Shown piece after piece: positions 50,524 to 59,456 of a stretch of DNA of 64,000 nucleotides. The translations under genes and the position numbers were made by a program. Source of the DNA: Actinoplanes sp. L3-i22 (lineage in GTDB: Bacteria; Actinomycetota; Actinomycetes; Mycobacteriales; Micromonosporaceae); assembly GCF_019704555.1 (NCBI RefSeq), contig NZ_AP024745.1:5154501-5218500 (forward strand), given 5' to 3'. The notes beneath the pieces are model-generated. The model saw nothing but the letters and a program-made list of their open reading frames with translations, made no database searches and was not told where the DNA came from. Position 1 is the first letter of the stretch. The number at the start of each line of letters is the position of its first letter.

Positions 50524-51403
50524 AGCCGGGGATCAGATCCGGCTCCGCCGTGGTCCCACGATCAAGGTCAAATTCCTGCGACGGTACGGCCTGAGCAGCG
50601 GAATCATCGTCGAACCGCACCAGATAGCCGGTCGGCGGGCCGCCCGCGGTCCACTCCGCGCCGACCACCGTCCCGTCCCGCCCGTCGAGACACACCCGGG
50701 TGCCCGGCGGCCGGGCCCCGTGCGGCCCGGCGAGCAGCGCGTCCAGAATGTGCCGGGCCCCGTCGACCGACCCGCGCAGGCTGGTCGACCGCAACTCCTG
50801 ACCCAGGGTGATCGCCGCGTCCCGGACCCGCCGGTCCCGCGCGTCCTCACCGGCGGTCAGCGCGGCGTCGATCCGGGGCCACAGCCGCCAGCGCTCGCCG
50901 TCGAGCAGCCGGCGGGCCGCCCGGTCCAGATCGGCGCAGGGGACGTCGACCGCGGACTCCTCGCCCAGGTCGGCGGCCCAGGTGAGTTCATCCGGCCGGG
51001 GTAGCAACTCGGGTGACTCGTGCACCAGAACGGCGTACAGCATCGCGATCAGCGACTGCCGGTGTTCGCCCGCGTAGAGCGGCCCGGCCGTGTCGATCGC
51101 ACGCAGCGGCGGAAACCGGCGGACCAGATGCTCGGCCCGGCCGGTCGGCAACTCGGTGGCCAGCCGGGTGTCGTGCACCCGGGCGTGGAAGGTCCGGTTC
51201 GCCCGGGCATGGAACATCCAGGCCCGGTGCTCGTCCCCGCCGGTCGGGAAGCCCGGCTGGGAATGCCGGGTCGGCGCCGGGGCCGGGGCGGCCAGCAGCC
51301 GGGCTGCGACCGAGTACGCCACACCGAGCTCGGCGGCCAGCGCCCGGATGGCGCGCTTCCGGGCTCGGTCGGGCACGGGTCGGCGGTCACGCGTTGCGGT
51401 CAT
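50522..51403 (-). CDS. Hypothetical protein, 293 aa
   Basis: The family is not recognised. The N-terminus is basic with an Ala-rich helix (RKRAIRALAAELGVAYSVAA) that looks like a HTH-type segment. The middle part has WMFHARANRTFHARVHDTRL and RQSLIAMLYAVLVHESPELL, and the C-terminus has GTRVCLDGRDGTVVGAEW, resembling a small SH3-like barrel. There is no membrane segment. ATG 51401-51403 follows GGTGGGAGGACGCCC. It is divergent from clpC, with a 210-base gap that must hold both promoters. The frame continues open to 54199 opposite clpC, but that part is a shadow. Confidence 0.72.
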   Translation of the reverse strand: MTATRDRRPVPDRARKRAIRALAAELGVAYSVAARLLAAPAPAPTRHSQPGFPTGGDEHRAWMFHARANRTFHARVHDTRLATELPTGRAEHLVRRFPPLRAIDTAGPLYAGEHRQSLIAMLYAVLVHESPELLPRPDELTWAADLGEESAVDVPCADLDRAARRLLDGERWRLWPRIDAALTAGEDARDRRVRDAAITLGQELRSTSLRGSVDGARHILDALLAGPHGARPPGTRVCLDGRDGTVVGAEWTAGGPPTGYLVRFDDDSAAQAVPSQEFDLDRGTTAEPDLIPG

Positions 51404-51613
51404 GGGCGTCCTCCCACCCTCATCGTAGGCTGTCGCCGTTGTAAGGTGGTGGAGCAGCGCGCCTGCACGAGCGTTGCGCGGCTCCCCACGCGGGCCGCGC
51501 GCGAACGCCAAGAGGCTCTGACTCAGCGCACGTGACACCTGTCCGTTTCCGCACGTGCGCGTGCGTTCCCTGGGGCGGGGCGCGTGGGGCTTCGCTGCGA
51601 GGACGTGAGTGTC

Positions 51614-54112
51614 GTGTTCGAGCGGTTCACCGACCGGGCTCGCCGGGTGGTCGTCCTGGCCCAGGAAGAGGCCCGGATGCTCAACCACAACTACATCGGG
51701 ACGGAACACGTCCTGCTCGGCCTGATCCACGAGGGCGAGGGCGTCGCCGCCAAGGCTCTGGAGAGCCTCGGGGTCTCCTTGGAAGCCGTCCGCCAGCAGG
51801 TCGAGGAGATCATCGGCCAGGGCCAGCAGGCGCCGGCCGGCCACATCCCCTTCACTCCCCGGGCCAAGAAGGTGCTGGAGCTCTCCCTGCGGGAGGCGCT
51901 GCAGCTGGGCCACAACTACATCGGCACCGAGCACATCCTGCTCGGCCTGATCCGTGAGGGCGAGGGCGTCGCCGCCCAGGTGCTGGTCAAGCTCGGCGCC
52001 GATCTCGGGCGGGTGCGCCAGCAGGTCATTCAGCTGGTTGCCGGTTACACCGAGAAGGAGCCGCAGTCGGCCACCCCCGGTGCCGCGACGCCGACCAGCT
52101 CGACCGTGCTGGACCAGTTCGGGGTCAACCTGACGCAGTCCGCCCGCGAGGGCAAGCTCGACCCGGTCATCGGCCGGGAGAAGGAAATCGAGCGGGTCAT
52201 GCAGGTGCTGTCCCGCCGCACCAAGAACAACCCGATCCTGATCGGTGAGCCCGGCGTCGGCAAGACCGCGGTCGTCGAGGGCCTGGCGCAGTCCATCGTC
52301 AAGGGCGAGGTGCCCGAGATGCTCAAGGACAAGCAGCTCTACACGCTGGACCTGGGCGCCCTGGTGGCCGGTTCGCGCTACCGCGGTGACTTCGAGGAGC
52401 GCCTGAAGAAGGTGCTCAAGGAGATCAACACCCGCGGCGACGTGATCCTGTTCATCGACGAGATCCACACCCTGGTCGGCGCCGGCGCCGCCGAGGGCGC
52501 GATCGACGCGGCGTCGCTGCTCAAGCCGATGCTGGCCCGCGGTGAGCTGCGGACCATCGGCGCGACCACGATCGACGAGTTCAAGAAGTTCTTCGAGAAG
52601 GACAAGGCTCTGGAGCGCCGCTTCCAGCCGGTGCAGGTGGGCGAGCCGTCGCTGTCGCACACCATCGAGATCCTCAAGGGCCTGCGCGACGCCTACGAGG
52701 CGCACCACCGGGTCTCCTACACCGACGCCGCCCTGGTCGCCGCGGCCACCCTGTCGGACCGCTACATCTCCGACCGGTTCCTGCCGGACAAGGCGATCGA
52801 CCTGATCGACGAGGCCGGGGCCCGGATGCGCATCCGCCGGATGAGCGCGCCGCCGGACCTGCGCGAGCTGGACGAGCGCATCGCCCAGGTGCGCCGGGAC
52901 AAGGAATCGGTCATCGATTCGCAGGACTTCGAGCGTGCCGCCCAGCTGCGCGACTCGGAGAAGACCCTGCTGGGTCAGAAGGCGCAGCGGGAGAAGGAGT
53001 GGAAGGCCGGCGACCTGGACGTGGTGTCCGAGGTCGACGACGAGCAGATCGCCGAGGTGCTGGGCAACTGGACCGGGATCCCGGTCTACAAGCTCACCGA
53101 GGAGGAGACCACGCGGCTCCTGCGCATGGAGGACGAGCTGCACCGGCGCGTCATCGGCCAGGAGGACGCGGTCGCCGCGGTGTCCAAGGCGATCCGGCGT
53201 ACTCGTGCCGGTCTGAAGGACCCGAAGCGCCCCTCGGGCTCGTTCATCTTCGCCGGCCCGTCCGGTGTCGGTAAGACCGAGCTGTCCAAGGCCCTCGCCG
53301 AGTTCCTGTTCGGCTCCGAGGACGCGCTGATCCAGCTGGACATGTCGGAGTTCCACGACCGGTACACGGTGTCCCGGCTCGTCGGTGCCCCTCCCGGCTA
53401 CGTCGGTTACGACGAGGGCGGGCAGCTGACCGAGAAGGTCCGTCGCAAGCCGTTCAGCGTGGTGCTGTTCGACGAGATCGAGAAGGCCCACCCGGACGTG
53501 TTCAACACGCTCCTGCAGATCCTGGAGGACGGTCGGCTGACCGACGGCCAGGGCCGGATCGTGGACTTCAAGAACACGGTGATCATCCTGACCACCAACC
53601 TCGGCACCCGGGACGTGGCCAAGGCGGTGTCGCTGGGCTTCCAGGCCTCCGAGGACACCGACAGCACCTATGACCGGATGAAGATCAAGGTCAACGACGA
53701 GCTCAAGCAGCACTTCCGGCCCGAGTTCCTGAACCGTATCGATGACACGATCGTCTTCCACCAGCTGCGTGAGCAGGAGATCCTGCAGATCGTGGACATC
53801 TTCGTGGCGCGGATCGAGGGCCAGCTCAAGAACAAGGACATGGGTCTGGAGCTGACCGACAACGCCAAGAAGTACCTGGCGAAGAAGGGCTTCGACCCGG
53901 TCCTGGGCGCCCGGCCGCTGCGCCGCACGATCCAGCGCGAGCTGGAGGACACGCTCTCCGAGCAGATCCTGTTCAACGAGCTGCGCCCCGGCCAGATCGT
54001 GGTCGTGGACTGCGAGGGCGACCCGGCCAACATCGAGAAGTCCAAGATCGTGTTCCGTGCCGCCGACCGCGGAGCCGAGGTGCCGGACACCGTTCCGGCC
54101 GGTCTCGAGTAG
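51614..54112 (+). CDS. clpC: ClpC, AAA+ unfoldase of the Clp protease
   Basis: This 832-aa Hsp100 chaperone feeds substrates to ClpP. A duplicated N-domain covers 1-150 ([20 protein letters not shown] and [20 protein letters not shown]). AAA1 has Walker [14 protein letters not shown] and Walker [13 protein letters not shown]. The UVR/M-domain includes [23 protein letters not shown]2 has Walker [14 protein letters not shown] and Walker [16 protein letters not shown]. The ClpP-binding tripeptide LGF is in [15 protein letters not shown] 51614 gives the standard [13 protein letters not shown] start; GTG 51605 is an alternative. GAGGACGTGAGTGTC supplies the ribosome-binding site. Confidence 0.98.
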   Translation: MFERFTDRARRVVVLAQEEARMLNHNYIGTEHVLLGLIHEGEGVAAKALESLGVSLEAVRQQVEEIIGQGQQAPAGHIPFTPRAKKVLELSLREALQLGHNYIGTEHILLGLIREGEGVAAQVLVKLGADLGRVRQQVIQLVAGYTEKEPQSATPGAATPTSSTVLDQFGVNLTQSAREGKLDPVIGREKEIERVMQVLSRRTKNNPILIGEPGVGKTAVVEGLAQSIVKGEVPEMLKDKQLYTLDLGALVAGSRYRGDFEERLKKVLKEINTRGDVILFIDEIHTLVGAGAAEGAIDAASLLKPMLARGELRTIGATTIDEFKKFFEKDKALERRFQPVQVGEPSLSHTIEILKGLRDAYEAHHRVSYTDAALVAAATLSDRYISDRFLPDKAIDLIDEAGARMRIRRMSAPPDLRELDERIAQVRRDKESVIDSQDFERAAQLRDSEKTLLGQKAQREKEWKAGDLDVVSEVDDEQIAEVLGNWTGIPVYKLTEEETTRLLRMEDELHRRVIGQEDAVAAVSKAIRRTRAGLKDPKRPSGSFIFAGPSGVGKTELSKALAEFLFGSEDALIQLDMSEFHDRYTVSRLVGAPPGYVGYDEGGQLTEKVRRKPFSVVLFDEIEKAHPDVFNTLLQILEDGRLTDGQGRIVDFKNTVIILTTNLGTRDVAKAVSLGFQASEDTDSTYDRMKIKVNDELKQHFRPEFLNRIDDTIVFHQLREQEILQIVDIFVARIEGQLKNKDMGLELTDNAKKYLAKKGFDPVLGARPLRRTIQRELEDTLSEQILFNELRPGQIVVVDCEGDPANIEKSKIVFRAADRGAEVPDTVPAGLE

Positions 54113-54122
54113 TAAAGTCTGG

Positions 54123-54161
54123 AGGTGTACGACCGCATCCGCAGTGTGCGGTCGTACACCT
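54123..54161 (+). terminator. Strong hairpin terminator of clpC
   Basis: A perfect 15-bp stem (AGGTGTACGACCGCA with its complement) has a 9-base loop. It begins 11 bases after the clpC stop. Confidence 0.85.
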
Positions 54162-54195
54162 GACCGGCCCGCCGCCGCCCGCGAGCGGGCCGCGT

Positions 54196-55104
54196 TCACT
54201 GGTCCCTCCCGAGTCCACCGCCGGCCGTCGAGGGCAGCGGTGCCGGCCGGACGACGGGTTCGGGTGCCTCAGGCCCCGCCCAGGCAGCCAGCAGGTCCAA
54301 GCCGTGCCGGGCCGGCGACCCCGGCTTGGCCAGGTAGACCATCAGCGCCTGATCCGGATCCCCGGGCAGGGTGAGCGCCTCGGTTTCCAGGACCAGCTCG
54401 CCGACCAGCGGATGGTGCAGCGTCTTGGTGCCGTGGGTGAACTCGACCACCCTCTGCTCGGCCCACCAGCGCCGGAAGTCCTGACTCCGCATCGACAGTT
54501 CGCCGACCAGCGCGATCGTCTTCGGATCGTCGGGATGCCGGGCCGCGTCCATCCGCAGCGTCCCGACCATGTCGGCGGCGACCCGCTCCCAGTCCGCGGC
54601 GAACAGCGACCGTGCGCCCTCGTCGAGGATCAGCCAGCGGGTCGCGTTGCGCTCCCGGGCCGGCATCGCCCGGAAGTCGGCGAACAGCAGCCGCGCCATC
54701 CGGTTGGTGGCGAGCATGTCGGTGCGCCGGCCCAGCACGAACGCCGGGGTGTCGCCGAGCTGCTCGATCAGCGCGAGCAGACCGGGCCGCACGGACTGCG
54801 CCCGCGAGGTGTGCCGCCGGGGCGGCGCCGACTGCCGGGCAACGGTGTGCAGATAGTCCCGCTCGGCCGGGCTCAGCCGCAGGGCCGAGGCGATCGCGTC
54901 CAGCACCGCCTCGGACGGGGTGATCGGCCGGCCCTGCTCGAGCCGGGTGTAATAGTCGACGCTGACGCCCGCGAGGGACGCGAGCTCCTCACGGCGCAGC
55001 CCGGGCACCCGCCGGGCTGCCGGAGGCGACAGGCCGGCCGCTTCCGGGCTGAGCGCGGCCCGCCGCATACGCAGGAATTTCGCCAGTTCGCCGTTGTTCG
55101 TCAT
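54196..55104 (-). CDS. MmyB-like XRE-family regulator
   Basis: The 302-aa protein has an N-terminal HTH (FLRMRRAALSPEAAGL, VPGLRREELASLAGVSVDYY, TRLEQGR) and a C-terminal MmyB-type ligand-binding domain with LGRRTDMLATNRMARLLFAD, WERVAADMVGTLRMDAARHP and FRRWWAEQRVVEFTHGTKTL. These proteins commonly control an adjacent dehydrogenase or antibiotic-related gene, possibly responding to a fatty-acid-like ligand. It is divergent from the SDR at 55266 with a 161-base gap. Start ATG 55102-55104. Confidence 0.93.
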   Translation of the reverse strand: MTNNGELAKFLRMRRAALSPEAAGLSPPAARRVPGLRREELASLAGVSVDYYTRLEQGRPITPSEAVLDAIASALRLSPAERDYLHTVARQSAPPRRHTSRAQSVRPGLLALIEQLGDTPAFVLGRRTDMLATNRMARLLFADFRAMPARERNATRWLILDEGARSLFAADWERVAADMVGTLRMDAARHPDDPKTIALVGELSMRSQDFRRWWAEQRVVEFTHGTKTLHHPLVGELVLETEALTLPGDPDQALMVYLAKPGSPARHGLDLLAAWAGPEAPEPVVRPAPLPSTAGGGLGRDQ

Positions 55105-55265
55105 GCCCCCATGGTGCCGCCCGGAGGCGGCCTTGCCATCGGCCCGGGTGGCCCTGTCGTTCCTAGGTAGGAGAGGGCCATTTTCGCCCTTACCACCCGG
55201 CTCCGGCGCGTGGCCTGATTGACGCATCCCATCCGGGAGCACGATCTCGCACCAAGGAGCCATCC

Positions 55266-56066
55266 ATGTCCGACACCTGGTTGATCACCGGCGCCACCTC
55301 CGGATTCGGGCGTCTCGTCGCCGCCCGGGCACTCACCCGCGGCGCCCACGTGATCGCCGTCGGCCGCCGCGGCGACCTGCTGGCCGACCTCGCCGAACAG
55401 GCACCGGACCGGGTCACGCCGATCGTCCTGGACATCACCACCCCGGCGGCGCAGGCCACGATCAGCGCCGCGATCGAAGCCGCCGGCGGCCTCGACGTGC
55501 TGGTCAACAATGCCGGCTACGGGCTGTTCGGCGCGATCGAGCAGATCAGCGACGCCGAGGCCCGCACCCTGTTCGACACGAACGTGCTGGGCAACCTGGC
55601 CGTGCTGCGCGCCGCGCTGCCCGCCCTGCGCGCGTCGAGAGGCCGCATCGTGCAGCTCTCGTCGATGAACGGGCAGCTCGCCTGGGCCTCCTCAGGCGTC
55701 TACTCGGCGTCCAAGGGCGCGGTCGAGCTGCTCAGCGAGGCCCTCGCCGAGGAGCTCGCACCGACCGGGGTGCGGGTCACGCTGGTCGAGCCGGGCATCT
55801 TCGCCACCGAGTTCGGCACCACCGCCCACGCCGTCCTGCCCGACGAGGTCTACGCGCCGACCGTCGGCAAGTTCCTGAGCGACTTCGCCCAGCTGCCGCC
55901 GTCCGCGTTCGGCGACGCCGGCCAGGTCGCCGACGCGATCCTGGCCCTGGTCGACCTGCCCGAGCCGCCGCTACGCCTCGCGATCGGCGCCGACGCGATC
56001 ACCGCCATCCGCGCCTCGCTGCAGGCCCGGCTCGCCGAGCTCGACAAATGGGAGATCAAGATCTAA
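55266..56066 (+). CDS. SDR-family oxidoreductase
   Basis: The 266-aa classical SDR has an intact set of motifs: TGATSGFGRLVA for cofactor, NNAGYGLFGAIE, the serine strand IVQLSSMNGQ, YSASKGAVELLSEALAEE with both catalytic residues, and EPGIFATEFG. The substrate is unknown. CAAGGAGCCATCC precedes the ATG. It is the likely target of the divergent MmyB-like regulator. Confidence 0.94.
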   Translation: MSDTWLITGATSGFGRLVAARALTRGAHVIAVGRRGDLLADLAEQAPDRVTPIVLDITTPAAQATISAAIEAAGGLDVLVNNAGYGLFGAIEQISDAEARTLFDTNVLGNLAVLRAALPALRASRGRIVQLSSMNGQLAWASSGVYSASKGAVELLSEALAEELAPTGVRVTLVEPGIFATEFGTTAHAVLPDEVYAPTVGKFLSDFAQLPPSAFGDAGQVADAILALVDLPEPPLRLAIGADAITAIRASLQARLAELDKWEIKI

Positions 56067-56206
56067 AACCCGATTTCGGCGTACGCCGTGAGCCCCGCCC
56101 CGAATCCGTGCGAGAAAAGTTCTGGCGTCGTGTCGAAACCCGCGTCCGCCGTTCGAGAGAGAGGGTGAAGGGCCGGACGGCGGCCCGTGAACCATGAGGA
56201 GATGTC

Positions 56207-56866
56207 ATGAGGCGGCTGTCGAGCACTCTGCTGACCGCGGGCGTGGCGGCCGGTCCGCTCTACGTCGTGGTCTCGCTGACCGAGGTGGCGGTCCGGGACG
56301 GTTTCGACCCCACCCGGCACGCGTGGAGCATGCTGGCGAACGGGACCTACGGCTGGATCCACAGCCTGAATCTGTTCGTCAGCGGTGTCCTGGTCATCGC
56401 CGGGGCGATCGCGATCCACCAGGCGATCCGCCAGCGGCCCGCGCCGACGCTGCTCGCGTTGTACGGCCTGGGCATGGTCGGCGCCGCGTTCTTCACCGCC
56501 GACCCGGGTCGCGGTTTCCCGGTCGGCACGCCCGAGGTGGTGCCGGTCAGCGGGCACGGCATCGCCCACTTCGCGGTCGGCGGGGTGGGGTTCCTGGGCC
56601 TGGTCGCGGGGTGCCTGCTGCTTGCCCGTCGGCTCGGCGCGGACGGTCAGCGGGGCCTCGCGATGTTCTCCCGGGTCACCGGCGTCTTCTTCCTGGTGGC
56701 GTTCCTGGCACTGGCCGGCACCGGAGGCCCGGCCTGGGCGCTGCTGGCCTTCACCGCGGCCGTGATCCTGGCGTCCGCCTGGCTGTCCACGATCTTCACC
56801 CACTACCGTCGCGTCGCCGCCCGCCCGGGCCGGCGCTCGGACCGACACGATCCCGTCGCCGCCTGA
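56207..56866 (+). CDS. DUF998 membrane protein
   Basis: The 219-aa integral membrane protein has about six helices and the DUF998 pattern: VAAGPLYVVVSLTEVAVRDG, FDPTRHAWSMLANGTYGWIH, FFTADPGRGFPVGTPE and HFAVGGVGFLGLVAGCLLL. The role is unknown. ATGAGGAGATGTC provides the ribosome-binding site. The last codons and the stop lie inside the first copy of a 42-bp repeat array, so the C-terminal tail RPGRRSDRHDPVAA is repeat-derived. Confidence 0.9.
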   Translation: MRRLSSTLLTAGVAAGPLYVVVSLTEVAVRDGFDPTRHAWSMLANGTYGWIHSLNLFVSGVLVIAGAIAIHQAIRQRPAPTLLALYGLGMVGAAFFTADPGRGFPVGTPEVVPVSGHGIAHFAVGGVGFLGLVAGCLLLARRLGADGQRGLAMFSRVTGVFFLVAFLALAGTGGPAWALLAFTAAVILASAWLSTIFTHYRRVAARPGRRSDRHDPVAA

Positions 56867-57053
56867 CCGGGCCGGCGTTCGTTCCGACATGATCCCGTCG
56901 CTGCCTCACCGGGGCGGCGTTCGTTCCGACCTGATCGCGTCGCCGCCTGACGGGTCGGCGCTCGCACCGATACCTCGCGTCGCCGCTCGACCGGGCCGGC
57001 GCTCGCACCGATACCGTCGCGTCGCTGCCTGACCGGGCCGGCGCTCGTACCGA
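56825..57053. repeat. 42-bp tandem array spanning the DUF998 stop codon
   Basis: Units beginning CCGGGCCGGCG start at 56825, 56867, 56909, 56951, 56991 and 57033. Four steps are 42 bases and one is 40. Copies are imperfect; most end in CTGA or CTCGA. The first copy encodes the last residues and stop of the DUF998 protein, and the last partial copy runs to the ribosome-binding site of the YCII gene. Confidence 0.88.
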
Positions 57054-57068
57054 ATGAAGGAGCACGAC

Positions 57069-57440
57069 ATGCGTTACCTGACGTTGCTGCGCGGCCGGCA
57101 CTCGACCACGCCGCCCCCGCCCGAGCTGATGGCGGCGATCATGGCGCTGGGCGAGGAGGCCACGAAATCCGGCGCGCTGCTGGACACCGCCGGCCTGGCG
57201 CCGAGCGCGAGCGGCGCCCGGGTGAGTCTGGCGGGCGGCGAGCTGGCCGCGGTCGACGGGCCGTTCGCCGAGTCGAAGGAGGTCATCAGCTACGCGATCT
57301 ACGACGTGCGCTCGAAGGAGGAGGCGGTCGAATGGGCGTCCCGGTTCCTCCGGGTGCACCGTGACCTGTGGCCCGAGTGGGAAGGCGAGGTCGACGTGCT
57401 GAAGCTGTTCGGCCCGGAGGACTTCCCGGCCCCGGCCTGA
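57069..57440 (+). CDS. DGPF/YCII-domain protein
   Basis: This 123-aa ferredoxin-like fold protein contains the diagnostic AAVDGPFAESKEVISYAIYD. DGPF proteins accompany ECF42 sigma factors, and such a sigma gene follows here on the same strand. They are thought to act in the same stress or signal pathway, but no enzymatic role is established. ATG 57069 is preceded by GAAGGAGCACGAC. Confidence 0.94.
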   Translation: MRYLTLLRGRHSTTPPPPELMAAIMALGEEATKSGALLDTAGLAPSASGARVSLAGGELAAVDGPFAESKEVISYAIYDVRSKEEAVEWASRFLRVHRDLWPEWEGEVDVLKLFGPEDFPAPA

Positions 57441-57665
57441 CCAGCGACCTGCGCTGCTGACAGCAGGTCCGGTGGCGACCGTGCGCGTCCGCGATGCGGG
57501 CGGATGATGCTGATGGCAGCGGGTCCGGCGGCGGCCGGGCGTGTCCCCGAGACGAGCGGATGATGCTGATGGCGGCGGGTGCCGTGGCGGGCCGGTGCGT
57601 TGTCGGGATCGGCGGTCCGCGCTGGTGGCGGCCGGTGCGGTGAGGGCGGGCGCGTTCACGCGGCC

Positions 57666-57860
57666 GGAGGGCGGTACCGGAGGGCGGTACCGGAGGGCGG
57701 TACCGGAGGGCGGTACCGGAGGGCAGTACCGGAGGGCGGTACCGGACGGCGGTGCTGATGGGCGGTGCTGATGGGCGGTACCTGAGGGCGGTGCTGATGG
57801 GCGGTGCTGATGGGCGGTACCTGAGGGCGGTGCTGGAGGGCGGTGCTGGAGGGCGGTGCT
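57666..57860. repeat. Fifteen tandem 13-bp repeats before the sigma-factor gene
   Basis: Fifteen uninterrupted 13-bp units fill 57666-57860. The first six are GGAGGGCGGTACC with one substitution. The next nine alternate between GATGGGCGGTGCT-like, TGAGGGCGGTGCT-like and GGAGGGCGGTGCT forms. The last unit supplies GGAGGG eight bases before GTG 57862. The rest of the 421-base gap 57441-57861 has no gene. Confidence 0.95.
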
Positions 57861-57861
57861 G

Positions 57862-59148
57862 GTGGGGGCGGATCGTGCGGCGGTCGAGCGGGTGCTCGAC
57901 GCGGTGTGGCGGATCGAGTCGGCGCGGCTGGTCGCGGGGCTGGCCCGGCTCGTGCGCGACGTCGGCCTGGCCGAGGAACTGGCCCAGGACACCCTGGTCA
58001 TCGCCCTCGAACAGTGGCCGCGCGACGGCGTGCCGGCCGAGCCCGGCCAGTGGCTGCGGGCGACCGCGAAGCACCGGGCGATCGACGTGTTGCGGCGGCG
58101 GCAGCGGTACACCGAGAAGCTGGCGTTGCTCGGCCGGGACGCGGAGAGGCGGGAGAGCGACGGTGAGGCGGAGCTCGTCGACGCGCTCGACGACCACTTC
58201 GGTGACGACCTGCTGCGGCTGATCTTCACCGCCGCGCATCCGGCCCTCGCCGTGGAGGGCCGGGTCGCGCTGACGCTGAAGCTGCTGGGTGGGCTGAGCA
58301 CGGCGGAGATCGGGCGGGCGTTCCTGATCCCCGAGGCGACCGCCGCCCAGCGCATCGTCCGGGCCAAGCGGGCGCTCGCGGCGGCCGGCGCGGAGTTCTC
58401 GCTGCCGACCCCGGCGGAGACCGCGGAGCGCGTCGGCACGGTGCTCGGCGTCCTCTACCTGATCTTCAACGAGGGGTATGCCGCGAGCAGCGGCACGGAC
58501 TGGACCCAGCCGCGGCTCTGCCACGAGGCGATGCGGCTGGGCCGGATCCTGGCCGGTCTCCTGCCGGACGAGCCCGAGGTGCACGGCCTGCTCGCGCTGA
58601 TGGAGTTGCAGGCGTCCCGGCTGCCGGCCCGGGCCGATGCCGAGGGCCGCCCGGTGCTGCTCGGCGATCAGGACCGGCGCCGGTGGGACCGGCTGCTGAT
58701 CCGGCGGGGCCTGGCCGCCCTGGAGCGGGCCGAGTCGCTGGGCGGCGGCAGCTACACGCTGCAGGCGGCCATCGCGGCATGTCACGCCCGGGCGTTCGCT
58801 TACGTCGACACGGACTGGACCCGGATCGCGGCGCTCTACGAGATCCTCGCCTACCTGCAGCCGTCCCCGGTCGTCCGGCTCAATCAGGCCGTCGCCGCCG
58901 GGTTGGCCGGCGACCCGGGCCGCGGCCTCGGCATCCTGGACGCGCTGGGCGCCGAGCGGGCGCTCCGCGACTATCCGCAGCTGCCGGCCGCGGAAGGCGA
59001 GCTCCTCGCCCTGCTCGGCCGGCCCGCGGACGCCGCCGGCCAGTTCCGCCGAGCCGCGGAGCTGACCCGCAACGACAGCGAGCGCACGCTCTACCTCGCC
59101 CGCGCGGACACGCTCGGCCGTCGGAGTGACACCGACCCACCTGGATGA
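57862..59148 (+). CDS. ECF42-type RNA polymerase sigma factor (SigJ/DUF6596-like)
   Basis: This 428-aa extracytoplasmic-function sigma factor has an unusual long C-terminal extension. Sigma-2 includes VGLAEELAQDTLVIALEQWP and LRATAKHRAIDVLRRRQRY. Sigma-4 includes LTLKLLGGLSTAEIGRAFLI and ATAAQRIVRAKRAL. The extension (about 180-425) carries YLIFNEGYAASSG and TPR-like helices, as in ECF42 members. No anti-sigma gene is present; activity is probably governed by the extension and the DGPF partner. GTG 57862 is preferred because GGAGGG lies 8 bases upstream; GTG 57856 is closer and less likely. Its last codons run into a 38-bp repeat array. Confidence 0.93.
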   Translation: MGADRAAVERVLDAVWRIESARLVAGLARLVRDVGLAEELAQDTLVIALEQWPRDGVPAEPGQWLRATAKHRAIDVLRRRQRYTEKLALLGRDAERRESDGEAELVDALDDHFGDDLLRLIFTAAHPALAVEGRVALTLKLLGGLSTAEIGRAFLIPEATAAQRIVRAKRALAAAGAEFSLPTPAETAERVGTVLGVLYLIFNEGYAASSGTDWTQPRLCHEAMRLGRILAGLLPDEPEVHGLLALMELQASRLPARADAEGRPVLLGDQDRRRWDRLLIRRGLAALERAESLGGGSYTLQAAIAACHARAFAYVDTDWTRIAALYEILAYLQPSPVVRLNQAVAAGLAGDPGRGLGILDALGAERALRDYPQLPAAEGELLALLGRPADAAGQFRRAAELTRNDSERTLYLARADTLGRRSDTDPPG

Positions 59149-59326
59149 CGTCGGGCGTCGGAGTGACGTCGGCCCGGCTGGAGGGCGCTGGGCTGCCGGA
59201 GTGGCGCGAACCCGGCTGGAGGGTGCTGGGCTGCCGGAGTGGTGCCGGCTCGCTTGGAGGGCGCTGGGCTGCCGGAGTGGCGCGGGCCCGGCTGGATGAG
59301 GCGGGGCTGCCGGAGTGGTGCCGGGT
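59137..59326. repeat. 38-bp tandem array after the sigma-factor gene
   Basis: Units begin CGGCTGGAGGG at 59175, 59213, 59251 and 59289, exactly 38 bases apart, sharing CTGCCGGAGTGG. A more decayed unit from 59137 covers the last codons and stop of the sigma gene. The remaining gap to 59456 shows no gene. Confidence 0.85.
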
Positions 59327-59443
59327 CACCGGAGTGAGGTCAGGCCGCTGGAATGATGCCGATCGACACGTGCGCGACTCGGCGGCCGCTCAGCCGCTCG
59401 ATTGACGATGGCCGATAGCGAAGCCCGCGCCCCATCCGGCCCG

Positions 59444-59456
59444 TAACGTCGCAAGT
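59444..59456 (+). promoter_or_regulatory. Leaderless -10 element of the CHASE-like kinase gene
   Basis: TAACGT is followed by CGCAAGT and ATG 59457. No ribosome-binding site is visible. Confidence 0.45.

Noticed and set aside
50522..54199. A 1,225-codon open frame on the minus strand opposite clpC
   Set aside because: Only the 3' part from 51403 is a gene with its own ribosome-binding site. The rest is the antisense shadow of clpC, created by strong third-position GC bias.
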